A DNA stretch of 64,000 nt, from positions 1,674,001 to 1,738,000 of the forward strand of contig NZ_OY782507.1 of assembly GCF_963677725.1 (NCBI RefSeq), in the 5' to 3' direction. The notes beneath the pieces were generated by a model. The model saw only the letters and a list, made by a program, of their open reading frames with translations, ran no database searches and had not been told where the DNA came from. The translations under genes and the position numbers were made by a program. Within the stretch, counting starts at the first letter, position 1. Each line of letters opens with the position of its first letter. Shown one piece after another: positions 28,275-37,698 of this stretch. This stretch comes from an uncultured Cohaesibacter sp. Its GTDB lineage: Bacteria > Pseudomonadota > Alphaproteobacteria > Rhizobiales > Cohaesibacteraceae.

Positions 28275-29378
28275 CTAATCGTTAGCTGCGTAAATGTCGA
28301 CTGCAAAGTGGCTGGCATATAGCTCCGCCAGACGTCCTTTCTGAGCAAGGCGCAAGAGGCCATAATTGAGCAATGTGCGCATGTCAGTCCGATCATGGTT
28401 ATAAGCGATGGTCATACCCTCACCAAAGAAATGCTCATCATAGTAAGGCTTGCCCGCAAAGACGATGCCACCTTCTTCTGCGCTGACAAGGGGAAGCAGT
28501 TGAAATGCATCCCCGAAGATGGACTGAACCTGGCCATCTTCGAGCAATTGCCGCGCTACCGCCATATCGGTGACCGGCACACGGTTGATTTGCGCAAAGT
28601 AGGTTCGCAAATAGGCTTCATGCGCAGAGCCACCACGCACCGCTACCGGCACGGCAGCCATGCCCGCCTTGTCGAGTTTCAAAAGCGTACCGGACTTGCG
28701 CACAAAACGGCCGGGGCGTTTGAGAAAGACTTTCGAAAAAGCAAGCTTGTCACGGATCGCTGGCTGATTGGCAATGCCCGCAAGCGCGGCATCGGCTCGG
28801 CCATCGCTGATCAGTGCTGGAATTTGGTCAAAGGAGACGAATTTCAGAGTGCAGGCAATACTCAACTCTTCGCACAGGGCGCGGGCCAGTTCCACATGAT
28901 ATCCCTGAGGCAAATCCTCGGCCCCTCGATAATTGAAAGGGGGAAAATCATCTGTCGTTATGAGGCGCAAGCCCCCGTCTAGCAGATCCTGATCAGGCTG
29001 TTTGGGACGTTCACGCACATCAATGAAACTGGTGAAGCCAGCATTGACCCATTGCTGCGAACCGATGGGACCGTCTATCTGCTGATTGCGTCCCCGACGG
29101 CTCAAGGTGTTGGTGGTGTCCTCGCTTCCTTCATCGTCCACTTCATCTTGTGCATCAACGGTTGGGTCAACAGGCTCGGCAGGCAGCACCTGCTGTGCAA
29201 ATGTCACGCTCGGTACGGCCAGATTGCCGCCAATGGCCACTAGAACAAGCAGCAGAAACGCGACAGGAAGGCGTGTGGGGACAAAAGAAGACCACAATTC
29301 AAGGCGATTTCCTCGAAAGAACACAAGAATACCGTGAATAATACCACTTATTGTTGCGTAAAGTTGCGTAACTCTCAT
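28275..29378 (-). CDS. Periplasmic substrate-binding protein, family 3 (amino-acid type)
   Basis: About 367 residues. An N-terminal membrane/signal segment (PVAFLLLVLVAIGGNLAV...SVTFAQQ) and an acidic linker (about 75-135) precede an SBP_bac_3 domain: LRLITTDDFPPFNYRG, GYHVELARALCEEL, DAALAGIAN, LLEDGQVQSIFGD. No ABC permease or ATPase is adjacent, so it is an orphan binding protein or a sensor-like relative. The start is uncertain: ATG 29378 is used, but the frame is open to 29567 and a TTG near 29297 lies behind AGGAA. It ends 18 bases from the convergent desaturase-family gene. Confidence 0.75.
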   Translation of the reverse strand: MRVTQLYATISGIIHGILVFFRGNRLELWSSFVPTRLPVAFLLLVLVAIGGNLAVPSVTFAQQVLPAEPVDPTVDAQDEVDDEGSEDTTNTLSRRGRNQQIDGPIGSQQWVNAGFTSFIDVRERPKQPDQDLLDGGLRLITTDDFPPFNYRGAEDLPQGYHVELARALCEELSIACTLKFVSFDQIPALISDGRADAALAGIANQPAIRDKLAFSKVFLKRPGRFVRKSGTLLKLDKAGMAAVPVAVRGGSAHEAYLRTYFAQINRVPVTDMAVARQLLEDGQVQSIFGDAFQLLPLVSAEEGGIVFAGKPYYDEHFFGEGMTIAYNHDRTDMRTLLNYGLLRLAQKGRLAELYASHFAVDIYAAND

Positions 29379-29602
29379 TGAAATTGCGAAATCCCTGTGC
29401 CACTCTCTCAAGTAGTGTTGCCTCTGTCCAATATGCAACCGGCCCCTATAGCCGGAGAGAGCAAGCAACGCTGATTTCAGACCTTTATTTATTCGACTGA
29501 TTGCTGACACCAAAATGATTTTACTCCGCTCACTACAGCGCATTTGGCGCAGATCTTTCTTGCTCAACAGTGTTGGTATAGCGGCATTTACCGAGCCTTG
29601 TC

Positions 29603-31633
29603 ATGACCTTTTTAACCAAGGAATCGAAAAAGCCTGATCAGAGCCCCACAGCACCGGCTCTGCTGGCACAAGAGGGGGATGAAACACCTCCCCCATCCCA
29701 GTCCTGCCAACCAGCGGCGGCATTTGATGCCCCGCTTGTTCTGCCGTTTCATCTCTCAGTATTGACGAGTGTGGCTGGCAAGACCGACTGGCTGCACCAA
29801 TTGATCAAGACCTATGCACGCAACTCGGACAGTTCCTTGACCCACGATCTTCTGGCGACGGGGCATATTGATGAAATGTGCTATTTTGCCGAAGCAGCCC
29901 GGCGCTTGCATGTGCCCTTTATCAGTCATGTCCAGCCGAACAATCTTCACCCGTTCCCCAATGAAATGTTGCTGGAAACGGTTCATGAGCTTGATTGGGT
30001 GATGATGCGACCGCTCGCCGCTGAACAGGGGTTGGTGCCCAGTGCGCGCAGCCGCCTGCTTTGCGCGCCAAAGGGGGCGGCTCTTGACCGGCTGGCCCAT
30101 TCAGTCGATGCCATGCCCGCCCTCAAACAGCGCGTGTGCCTGACAGCACCTTCCGTCCTGCACGCAGCTCAGCGTACAGCGGCCAAACACAAGGCACTCA
30201 ATGACAGCGTCTATCAGCTCAAGCAGGAACAACCGGCGCTGTCTGCCCATGAGCGGATTGGAACGTTCAGTCGATTGCTGTTTCTGGCATTTCTCGTCAC
30301 GGCGTTCTTTCTGACCTTTTTGATGCCAGCGGTGGCGATTGTCTTCAACATCCTGTCGATCATGGCCTTTCTGTCGATTGCGGGTTTGCGACTAGCCACC
30401 ACATTCACCACCAGACGGCTGAATGATGCGCATGAACGCACCTTTGCGCAGTTATTTACGGACCCCATCGTCGAGGAAGACTGGCCGAGCTATACAATTT
30501 TGCTGCCGCTTTACAAGGAAGCGGCTGTGCTGACCGACTTGATCCGTTGTCTCTCCAATCTTGATTATCCGCGCGACAAGCTCAGCATCCAATTGCTGGT
30601 CGAGGCCGACGACCATGAAACATGGCATGCCCTGAAACACCTGAAACTACCGCCGGCCTTCAGTGTGGTTTCCGTGCCGGTTCATGGGCCACGCACCAAA
30701 CCAAAGGCGCTGAATTACGCGCTTGCTTTTGTCAATTCGGATCTGGTGGTGATTTATGATGCGGAAGACCGCCCCCATCCCCTCCAATTGAAGGAAGCGG
30801 CCATGCGCATGCGAGAAGGTGGACAGCAATTGGCCTGCCTTCAAGGGAGACTTGCGATCGATAATGGCGCCGCGGGTTTCCTGTCGCGCCAATTTGCGGT
30901 CGAATATGCCGCTTTGTTTGACGGTTTCCTCACTTTTCTGGCAGACAAGGAACTGCCGGTGCCTTTGGGCGGCACGTCAAACCATTTTCGCACCAACATC
31001 CTCAAGGATGTGGGCGGTTGGGATCCATATAATGTCACCGAGGATGCGGATCTTGGCCTGCGGTTGAAACGGCTTGGCTATCGGATCGAGCTGCTGAAAA
31101 CCGAAACCTGGGAAGAAGCGCCGGAAAAATACCCCCAGTGGATCCGGCAGCGGACCCGTTGGTTCAAAGGCTGGATGCAGACCTGGCTTGTTCACATGCG
31201 CAATCCTTTGGCGCTTTGGCGCTCTTTGGGTCCGGCATCCTTTTTCATCTTTCAGGCAATCATTGGCGGCATGCTGATTTCCGCCCTCATTCACCCGGTC
31301 TACATTCTGTCTTTTGGTCTCAGCTTTCTGGCAGTCATGATGCAACCGGAGTCGGTCTCACCACTCTTCTGGATCTTGCTGAGCGCGAATTCGCTTAATC
31401 TGCTGCTCGGTTATGGCGGGGCTATGGCGCTCAGTTATCGCAAGGCAAAGCTTCGCTATGGCTATGGCTTTGCGACGATTTTGGCGATGCCGATTTATTC
31501 GCTGATGATGACGCCTGCGGCCTGGCGCGCCCTGTTCCAACTGCTTGATGATCCGCATCACTGGGAAAAGACCGACCATGGCCTCTCCCCTCACAGGCCA
31601 TCGCTGGGCGAGGAAAATCCCGCCAACCAATAG
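29603..31633 (+). CDS. Family 2 glycosyltransferase, XagB-like (processive, membrane-bound)
   Basis: 676 residues. The N-terminal 200 residues are a soluble region resembling the GspE/MshE N-terminal fold. Paired membrane helices (about 228-275) follow, then a GT-A catalytic domain with LLPLYKEAAVL, YDAEDRP (DxD-type), TEDADLGLRL and the processive signature RQRTRWFKGW, and C-terminal helices. The layout matches cellulose-synthase-like XagB enzymes that extrude a beta-linked polysaccharide in Hyphomicrobiales and Caulobacter. No cyclic di-GMP PilZ domain is seen. The polymer is unknown. The gene is divergent from the binding-protein gene. Confidence 0.85.
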   Translation: MTFLTKESKKPDQSPTAPALLAQEGDETPPPSQSCQPAAAFDAPLVLPFHLSVLTSVAGKTDWLHQLIKTYARNSDSSLTHDLLATGHIDEMCYFAEAARRLHVPFISHVQPNNLHPFPNEMLLETVHELDWVMMRPLAAEQGLVPSARSRLLCAPKGAALDRLAHSVDAMPALKQRVCLTAPSVLHAAQRTAAKHKALNDSVYQLKQEQPALSAHERIGTFSRLLFLAFLVTAFFLTFLMPAVAIVFNILSIMAFLSIAGLRLATTFTTRRLNDAHERTFAQLFTDPIVEEDWPSYTILLPLYKEAAVLTDLIRCLSNLDYPRDKLSIQLLVEADDHETWHALKHLKLPPAFSVVSVPVHGPRTKPKALNYALAFVNSDLVVIYDAEDRPHPLQLKEAAMRMREGGQQLACLQGRLAIDNGAAGFLSRQFAVEYAALFDGFLTFLADKELPVPLGGTSNHFRTNILKDVGGWDPYNVTEDADLGLRLKRLGYRIELLKTETWEEAPEKYPQWIRQRTRWFKGWMQTWLVHMRNPLALWRSLGPASFFIFQAIIGGMLISALIHPVYILSFGLSFLAVMMQPESVSPLFWILLSANSLNLLLGYGGAMALSYRKAKLRYGYGFATILAMPIYSLMMTPAAWRALFQLLDDPHHWEKTDHGLSPHRPSLGEENPANQ

Positions 31634-31649
31634 GCCGCAAGAAAGGGCG

Positions 31650-31829
31650 CTAGTCGTCAATCAGGCTGCCAATCAGCAAACCGGTGGCACCAATCGCGGC
31701 ACCATTGCCAAAATCGTTGCCATGAGGCTGCGCATGTTGGCGATATTCGTCTGCATGCGCACTGATGGCACCGGAGGTGATGGACAGGATCAGGGCGACC
31801 GCGATTGACTTGGCAGATATGGTGGACAT
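31650..31829 (-). CDS. Small secreted glycine-rich protein (59 residues)
   Basis: A 59-codon ORF: a signal peptide (KSIAVALILSITSGAISAHA, cleavage after AHA near residue 26) and a mature part of about 33 residues with NDFGNGAAIGATGLLIGSL. This short glycine-zipper-like hydrophobic stretch ends in IDD. GGAG lies seven bases before the ATG, which strongly supports translation. It is convergent with the XagB-like gene, the stops lying 16 bases apart, and divergent from the esterase gene. No family was recognised; a membrane-associating peptide is plausible. Confidence 0.6.
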   Translation of the reverse strand: MSTISAKSIAVALILSITSGAISAHADEYRQHAQPHGNDFGNGAAIGATGLLIGSLIDD

Positions 31830-32044
31830 GATTTTCTCCGCTCGCTGTCTGATTTGGGGCTTTGTTGTTTGCTATGTCAATATGTCGCAGTGGTCTTCGG
31901 AATGGTTCAAACTTTTTCACCATGCCTTTTGGGACGGCTGACAAGGGGAGCAAAGCGCTGCATAATCACCCCATCCATGGCTCTCCCAACTCTGGCTCCC
32001 GGATGGGCGACCATGGCCTTTCGACACCAACCAGCGAGATTTTC

Positions 32045-33061
32045 ATGCGCTCCAGACAAGACCACCCGAAGGGCACATTGCACCGCCTGTCCGTTTCCTC
32101 CGATTGCCTTAAATCCAATATGCTGGGCGATCCGACCGAACGGGAGGTGGTGGTCTATGTCCCCCATGGCCATGATGGCAAAGATCTGCCCTTGCTGGTG
32201 GATCTGGTCGGCTTCACTGCCGGTGGACCAGCGCATGTCAATTGGAAGAATTTTGGTGAGAATGTGCCTGATCGGGCCGACCGCCTGATCGCGTCGGGAG
32301 AGATGCCGCCGGCAGTTATTGCCTTTCCGGATTGTTTTACCCGGCTGGGCGGCAACCAATATATCAATTCGGTCGCGCTCGGCGCATGGGAGGATTTCCT
32401 GATCAAGGAAATGCTGCCGACCATCGAAGGGCAATTTGGCTGTGGTGGTGCGGGCAAACGGGGCGTTTTTGGCAAATCATCGGGCGGCTATGGCTCGATG
32501 GTCCATGCGATGCTGCATGCAGATGTCTGGTCGGCGGCGGCCTGCCATTCCGGCGATATGGCGTTTGAGCTTTGCTATTTGCCAGACATGCCCGGTGCCT
32601 TGCGAGCACTGGCGGCGAAGGATTATTCCGTTGAGGCCTTCTTGACCGACTTTGAAAAGGGGCCGAAATTCTCCGGCAACGACATGCATGTGTTGATGTC
32701 ACTGGCGATGGCAGCGACCTACGACCCGGATCCGGACGCTTTTTGCGGCGTACGGCTGCCAGTGGATCTGCAAACCTGTTGCCTGATCGAGGAGCGCTGG
32801 GCCAATTGGCTCAAATGGGACCCGGCAGTGATGGCCAAGCGGCCGGATGTGATTGACAATCTCAAATCGCTCAAGGGGCTATGGCTCGAATGCGGCGATG
32901 TAGACCAGTATAATCTGGTTTATGGGGCCCGGCGTTTGCACAAGACCCTGGAACAAGCCGATGTGCCTCATATCTATGAGGAATTTGCGGACAATCATTC
33001 CTCGATTGATTATCGGATGGACCACACCCTGCCATGGATGGCGCGATTGCTGAGTTCATAG
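32045..33061 (+). CDS. Esterase D / S-formylglutathione hydrolase-like alpha/beta hydrolase
   Basis: 338 residues of the putative esterase (EstA/esterase D) fold. REVVVYVPHGHDGKDLPLLVDL is the usual first strand pair. The nucleophile elbow is GKSSGGYGSM with Ser in the centre; ECGDVDQYN (Asp) and FADNHSSIDYR (His) complete the triad. It lacks the conserved SMGGHGAL of true S-formylglutathione hydrolase, so a general carboxylesterase or acyl hydrolase is safer. The ATG at 32045 is preferred to upstream in-frame starts (32003 and 31862) because the domain begins right after it. Confidence 0.78.
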   Translation: MRSRQDHPKGTLHRLSVSSDCLKSNMLGDPTEREVVVYVPHGHDGKDLPLLVDLVGFTAGGPAHVNWKNFGENVPDRADRLIASGEMPPAVIAFPDCFTRLGGNQYINSVALGAWEDFLIKEMLPTIEGQFGCGGAGKRGVFGKSSGGYGSMVHAMLHADVWSAAACHSGDMAFELCYLPDMPGALRALAAKDYSVEAFLTDFEKGPKFSGNDMHVLMSLAMAATYDPDPDAFCGVRLPVDLQTCCLIEERWANWLKWDPAVMAKRPDVIDNLKSLKGLWLECGDVDQYNLVYGARRLHKTLEQADVPHIYEEFADNHSSIDYRMDHTLPWMARLLSS

Positions 33062-33214
33062 GCGCGCGTTGTGAAGGGGCGGCTTGATGCTTTTTCATGC
33101 TGCCTTTTTCACTCTACACATAAATGGCCAGCAACGCTTTTTGTCGGTTTACGCTGATCGAGCAAATCAGATAGGCTCACGGCAGATTCCCGCCCTTTGA
33201 GAGAATGCCGTTTC

Positions 33215-35140
33215 ATGACGACTGTCGCCCACCCTTCTGCTGTGCCTGCCCAGATCGACGACGTGGCGTTAGAGCAGGAGGGACGCATCGAGGCGGCCTT
33301 CGATCCAGATGCAGCTCCCGCCGAGCAGGCCTTGCAGATCCTCAAACGGGTCTATGGCTACGACCAGTTCCGTGGCAGTCAGGCAGAAGTGATTGAAAGT
33401 CTGCTCAATGGCCACAGCACGCTGGCGGTGATGCCGACCGGCATGGGCAAAAGCATTTGCTTCCAAATCCCCTCCATGATTTTTGGTGGCCTGACATTGG
33501 TGGTCTCGCCGCTGGTGGCCCTGATGGAAGATCAGGTGATGGCGTTAAAGCTCGCCGGTGTGGCTGCGGAAACGCTCAACAGCTCCCGCACGCGCGAGGA
33601 AAATGTCGCGGTATGGCGCAAGGTCGCAGCGGGCGAGATCTCTCTGCTTTATATCGCGCCGGAACGGCTGATGACCGAGCGAATGCTGGCGGCGCTGGCA
33701 AAACTGCCGGTGCGGCTGATCGCCATTGATGAAGCTCACTGCATTTCGCGCTGGGGGCCAAGCTTTCGGCCTGATTATGAGGGTCTGACAAGGCTCGGTG
33801 ATTTCTTCCCCAATGCACCGGTCGCCGCACTGACTGCCACCGCCGATGAAGCCACCCGGCAGGATATTGCCGACAAGCTGTTTCCGCGTGACGCAAGCGG
33901 CAAGCGGTTGGGCAATGTGATGGTATCAGGCTTTGATCGTCCCAATATTCGCCTCACCGTTGCCCAGAGACGCGACTGGAAAAAGCAACTGATTGATTTT
34001 GTCGACGCGCGCAAGGATCAATCGGGCATTGTCTATTGCCTGTCGCGGCGCAAAACCGAAGAAGTGGCCGACTTCCTCAAAGGCCACGGGGTGAAGGCCT
34101 TTGCCTATCATGCTGGGATGGATGCCAGCATTCGGGCCGCGCATCAGTCGCTCTTCATGCGCGAAGCAGGCACGGTGATGGTGGCGACCATTGCTTTTGG
34201 CATGGGGATCGACAAGCCTGACGTGCGCTATGTCTTTCACACCAATCTGCCTGCCAATATGGAAGCCTATGCGCAGGAAATTGGCCGTGCGGGCCGCGAT
34301 GGTGCCCCGTCGGAAGCGATGATGCTCTATGGCCTTGATGATATCCGCATGCGGCGCAGTTTTATCGATAATGAGGGCGGTGACGAGGATCATCTCGCCC
34401 GCGAGCATAAGCGCCTTGATGCCCTGCTTGCCTATTGCGAAGCGCCATCCTGCCGCCGTCAGGCGCTGCTGAGCTATTTTGGTGAGGATATCAAGCCTTG
34501 CGGCAATTGTGACATCTGCCTTGATCCGCCGGAACTGAAAGACGGCAATGTCGAAGCCTTGCGGCTGATTGATGTGGTTGAGGCCACCGGCGAGACCTTT
34601 GGCGCGGTGCATCTGATCGATATTCTGCGTGGCATGACCCATGAGAAGATCAAGAAATACCGCCATGACAAGCTAGATTGCCATGGGGTTGGCAAGGCCA
34701 CTTCAAAGGAAGATTGGCGGGCAATTCTGCGGCAAATGGTGGCTGGCAATTTCCTGCGCCTCGACATTCAAAATCATGGCGCGCTGAAGCTGACCGCCAA
34801 GTCGGATGCCTTGCGCTCTGGCGATATCCGCTTTGCCTATCGCACCGACGTGATGGGACCAAGCGATCTCTATCGCCCGAAACGCGCAAAAAGCGCCCTG
34901 CCCGATTTGGACCCTGCCGACAAGGATCTGTTCGAGGCCCTGCGCAATGCCCGCTCCGAGCTGGCGCGCGACTTGAAGGTGCCCGCCTATGTGGTCTTTT
35001 CCGACAAGACCCTGCATGACATGGCAATCCAGAAGCCAACCACCCGCCCTGATTTTCTCCATATTCACGGGGTTGGCAGCTCAAAGCAGAAGAAATTTGC
35101 CGATCATTTCATCGATGTGATCGAAGAATGGATGGGGTGA
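33215..35140 (+). CDS. recQ: RecQ-family ATP-dependent DNA helicase
   Basis: A 641-residue 3'-5' superfamily 2 helicase. It has Walker A MPTGMGKSICFQ (about 72), the DEAH-type box IDEAHCISRWGPSFRPDY (about 170), motif III LTATAD and motif VI QEIGRAGRDG. The RecQ zinc site is CEAPSCRRQALLSYFGE...CGNCDIC (about 407-433), followed by the RQC winged helix and an HRDC domain at the C-terminus. It processes stalled forks and recombination intermediates. The ATG at 33215 is chosen over an upstream TTG (33197). It is a single gene. Confidence 0.93.
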   Translation: MTTVAHPSAVPAQIDDVALEQEGRIEAAFDPDAAPAEQALQILKRVYGYDQFRGSQAEVIESLLNGHSTLAVMPTGMGKSICFQIPSMIFGGLTLVVSPLVALMEDQVMALKLAGVAAETLNSSRTREENVAVWRKVAAGEISLLYIAPERLMTERMLAALAKLPVRLIAIDEAHCISRWGPSFRPDYEGLTRLGDFFPNAPVAALTATADEATRQDIADKLFPRDASGKRLGNVMVSGFDRPNIRLTVAQRRDWKKQLIDFVDARKDQSGIVYCLSRRKTEEVADFLKGHGVKAFAYHAGMDASIRAAHQSLFMREAGTVMVATIAFGMGIDKPDVRYVFHTNLPANMEAYAQEIGRAGRDGAPSEAMMLYGLDDIRMRRSFIDNEGGDEDHLAREHKRLDALLAYCEAPSCRRQALLSYFGEDIKPCGNCDICLDPPELKDGNVEALRLIDVVEATGETFGAVHLIDILRGMTHEKIKKYRHDKLDCHGVGKATSKEDWRAILRQMVAGNFLRLDIQNHGALKLTAKSDALRSGDIRFAYRTDVMGPSDLYRPKRAKSALPDLDPADKDLFEALRNARSELARDLKVPAYVVFSDKTLHDMAIQKPTTRPDFLHIHGVGSSKQKKFADHFIDVIEEWMG

Positions 35141-35347
35141 GGCAGGCATTCCCTCCAATTGTAATTGTGTTTTTCACATTGCCTTTAGCTGCCTGCGCAC
35201 AAGCGCTCGGCAACGCCGCGCATTGACCAACTTGCGACCCGATCCCCTTCACATCCCATCACTCTAGCGTGAGACGGCCAATTTGGGCGAGACTTTGCCA
35301 CATTGGAAGGCCACAAATGAGACATGATTTCTAATTGGGAGAGAAAT

Positions 35348-35968
35348 ATGTCTCACTTTTTCACCTCAGCCCTGATGGCCGCGTCGCTGATTTTGGCCTC
35401 TGTTGGCACCAGCTCGGCCAATGACGATCTTAAAACCGCGATCTTTGCCGGCGGCTGTTTCTGGTGCGTCGAGAGCGACTTTGACCATGTGAATGGTGTG
35501 GTCGAAACCATCTCGGGCTATTCCGGCGGTACCACCACCGAGAATGTCACCTACAAAAACCACAGCGCCGCCAAGCATCGTGAGGTGGTCAAGATCACCT
35601 ATGACAGCAGCAAGGTCAGCTATGATCAGTTGCTCGATGTCTTCTGGCGTTCGGTCGACCCGACCGATGGGGGCGGCCAGTTCTGCGACCGTGGTCACAG
35701 CTATACCACCGCCATCTACACGCTCAATGACGAGCAGGCCAAGCTGGCAAAGGCATCCAAGGCCAAGCTGGAGGCAGACAAGACCCTGTCAAAGCCAATC
35801 CAGACCGAAATCGCCCCGGCGAAGCCCTTCTTTGCGGCGGAAGACTATCATCAGGATTATTACAACAAGAATCCGATCCGCTACAAATATTACCGATATT
35901 CTTGCGGCCGAGATGCGCGCATCGAGCAGGTCTGGGGCGAGCAGGCGCATAAAGGCATCAAGAAGTGA
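35348..35968 (+). CDS. msrA: Peptide-methionine (S)-S-oxide reductase, periplasmic
   Basis: 206 residues. The signal peptide (FFTSALMAASLILASVGTSSA) shows export, so it repairs oxidised methionine in periplasmic proteins. The catalytic motif GGCFWC starts near residue 34, and EDYHQDYYNKNP and YRYSCGRD hold the conserved downstream residues, including the resolving Cys. The start at 35348 follows GGGAGAGAAAT; the frame opening at 35324 is less likely. The last 22 codons and the terminator are part of a 114-base direct duplication (see repeat at 35900-36116). Confidence 0.92.
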   Translation: MSHFFTSALMAASLILASVGTSSANDDLKTAIFAGGCFWCVESDFDHVNGVVETISGYSGGTTTENVTYKNHSAAKHREVVKITYDSSKVSYDQLLDVFWRSVDPTDGGGQFCDRGHSYTTAIYTLNDEQAKLAKASKAKLEADKTLSKPIQTEIAPAKPFFAAEDYHQDYYNKNPIRYKYYRYSCGRDARIEQVWGEQAHKGIKK

Positions 35969-36116
35969 CGATATTGGCCGCAAGCCATCCTTGTCGATAG
36001 GCAGGCTTGCCTATCTTGTGGCCGAGATGCGCGCATCGAGCAGGCTTGGGGTGAGCAGGCGCATAAAGGCATCAAGAAGTGACGATACTGGCCGCCAGCC
36101 CTCCTTGTCGATAAGC
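35900..36116 (+). repeat. Direct duplication of the msrA 3' end and its terminator (period 114 bases)
   Basis: The segment from about 35900 to 36002 recurs at about 36014-36116 with roughly 90% identity; for example AGATGCGCGCATCGAGCAGG occurs at 35911 and 36025. Each copy includes the final msrA codons, the TGA and a following hairpin. The offset is exactly 114 bases. The second copy is untranslated relic sequence. Two inverted repeats at the junction (35997-36014) may reflect the slippage event. Confidence 0.85.
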
Positions 36117-36124
36117 TGGCGGCC
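36090..36124 (+). terminator. Hairpin terminator downstream of msrA
   Basis: GGCCGCCAGC (36090-36099) pairs perfectly with GCTGGCGGCC (36115-36124) and is followed by TTCTGCTTT. The first repeat copy contains a related but different hairpin (GCAAGCC...GGCTTGC, about 35980-36010), so transcription of msrA meets two stop structures in a row. Confidence 0.55.
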
Positions 36125-36200
36125 TTCTGCTTTGCATAGATAAGGGGGATCGGATAGCCTGTCTTGCACATCCGAATCCCCTTAGAATGCGAGTTGCTCC

Positions 36201-36542
36201 ATGAAACTCTATGGCATCAAAAGCTGTGACACCTGCCGTAAGGCGTTGAAATCCTTTGAAGCGGCGGGCAAGGCCGTGACATTCGTCGATCTGCGTGCCG
36301 ATGGCTTTTCAGAAACCGATCTGGACCGTTGGCTTGCGGCTGTCGGGTGGGAGGCCTTGCTCAATCGGCGCTCGACCACATGGCGCGACTTGCCCGAAAG
36401 CGACAAAGCCGACCCCGATGAAGCCAAGGCGCGAGCGCTCATTTTGCAGCACCCGACCCTTATCAAGCGGCCTGTTTTTGATGATGGCACACAAATCGTG
36501 GTAGGCTTTGGCAAAGCCCAGCAGGCGAGCTTGCTCGGCTAA
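36201..36542 (+). CDS. ArsC/Spx-family reductase-like protein (YffB type)
   Basis: A 113-residue thioredoxin-fold protein: MKLYGIKSCDTCRKALK with a CxxC pair (Cys9, Cys12) and the cis-Pro region HPTLIKRPVFDDG. This is the YffB branch of the ArsC-like family, distinct from the single-cysteine ArsC encoded at 15775-16119. YffB is thought to be a glutathione-dependent thiol reductase; arsenate reduction is not expected. It lies 42 bases before the DUF1176 gene on the same strand. Confidence 0.87.
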   Translation: MKLYGIKSCDTCRKALKSFEAAGKAVTFVDLRADGFSETDLDRWLAAVGWEALLNRRSTTWRDLPESDKADPDEAKARALILQHPTLIKRPVFDDGTQIVVGFGKAQQASLLG

Positions 36543-36583
36543 TCCATCCTTTTTCGCTATTTCTGCACACAGGAGCGCCTGCC

Positions 36584-37648
36584 ATGATCCGCCAAAGCCT
36601 GACGGCCCTTGCCATGCTGTTGACCATGCTGACCGTCTCAGCACCTTCGCAGGCTGCGAGCTACAAGGAAATTCGCGATGTCACCGTTTGGTGCGACATT
36701 GCGATGAGCTGCTCGCTCAACCTGTCGCCAGACAAATATCAGGGCATCACCACCCTGACCCTGCACCGGGCCAATCGGTTGAATGATGCGGTGTCCGTGC
36801 GCTTTACAAGCGCGGTGCCCATCGTTGAAGGGGCGATGCTGCTTTTAAGTGTTGATGGCAAGGATAGTCTGACCTTGATTGCCAACAAGGCAGGTATCAA
36901 GGAAGATGGCGACAGCTATCACGAAACCAACCCGCATCTGATCGACTGGATCATCAAAGGCATGAAGGCAGGCTCGATACTGAGCATCACCCTTGACAGC
37001 GCAGGTCAATCGATCCAGAGCCGATTTTCCCTGTCGGGCAGCGTCGCAGGCATGATTTTCATGGATGAATATCAGGATCTGCTTGATACCTCCTATGCTT
37101 TCCAGGTCAAGGGCACCAAGCGGCCTCATCCGCGATTGCCGATTGTTAGCGTCGAGCAACACAGTGAAATACCGCGCGCCATCTGGAATGGATGGTTTGC
37201 CAAGAAAGAGGCCAATTGCCATTTTGATCGCGAGGGCAATCAATTGCCGCGCAACGGGTTCAGGCTCACCCTGCGCTCAGGGGATCTCTATGGCCTTCCT
37301 TGCAGTGACGGCGGCGCCTATAATCAGCCATTTGCTGCCTTTTTTGTGCCAAAGAATGAAAAACTACCGATCAAGGCTGTGCCGTTCCTGCTGGATGGCA
37401 ACAATACCAACACGACAGAGGGGCCGGATCTCTGGAATATTGGGTATGATGCCAGAAAAGGTGTGATGAGCAGCTTCATGAAGGCGCGTGGAGTGGGCGA
37501 TTGTGGCAGCCTATCCAAATGGCAATTGAATGAAGTGGGCAACGCGGTCTTTTTCGAAGCGATTGAAATACGCGAAAAAGGCGACTGCGATGGCAATTAT
37601 GCCGGCGGGCCGGAAAAGTGGCCCCGGACATGGCCCGTTGCCGACTGA
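36584..37648 (+). CDS. DUF1176 family periplasmic protein
   Basis: 354 residues with a signal peptide (MIRQSLTALAMLLTMLTVSAPSQA). DUF1176 blocks follow: the N-terminal IRDVTVWCDIAMSCS with paired cysteines, and the C-terminal RGVGDCGSLSKWQL...REKGDCDGN...WPRTWP. Cysteines are paired along the chain, which suggests disulfides. The function of the family is unknown. CAGGAGCGCCTGCC precedes the start. It is probably co-transcribed with the YffB-type gene and ends at a strong bidirectional terminator. Confidence 0.85.
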   Translation: MIRQSLTALAMLLTMLTVSAPSQAASYKEIRDVTVWCDIAMSCSLNLSPDKYQGITTLTLHRANRLNDAVSVRFTSAVPIVEGAMLLLSVDGKDSLTLIANKAGIKEDGDSYHETNPHLIDWIIKGMKAGSILSITLDSAGQSIQSRFSLSGSVAGMIFMDEYQDLLDTSYAFQVKGTKRPHPRLPIVSVEQHSEIPRAIWNGWFAKKEANCHFDREGNQLPRNGFRLTLRSGDLYGLPCSDGGAYNQPFAAFFVPKNEKLPIKAVPFLLDGNNTNTTEGPDLWNIGYDARKGVMSSFMKARGVGDCGSLSKWQLNEVGNAVFFEAIEIREKGDCDGNYAGGPEKWPRTWPVAD

Positions 37649-37653
37649 CCATC

Positions 37654-37685
37654 AAAAAAGCCCGCCAAATTGGCGGGCTTTTTTT
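37654..37685. terminator. Bidirectional rho-independent terminator
   Basis: A6-GCCCGCC-AAATT-GGCGGGC-T8 is a 7-bp GC stem flanked by A and T tracts on both sides. It serves the DUF1176 transcript (+) and the convergent cupin-oxygenase transcript (-). Confidence 0.88.
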
Positions 37686-37698
37686 ATCATGTTGAAGA

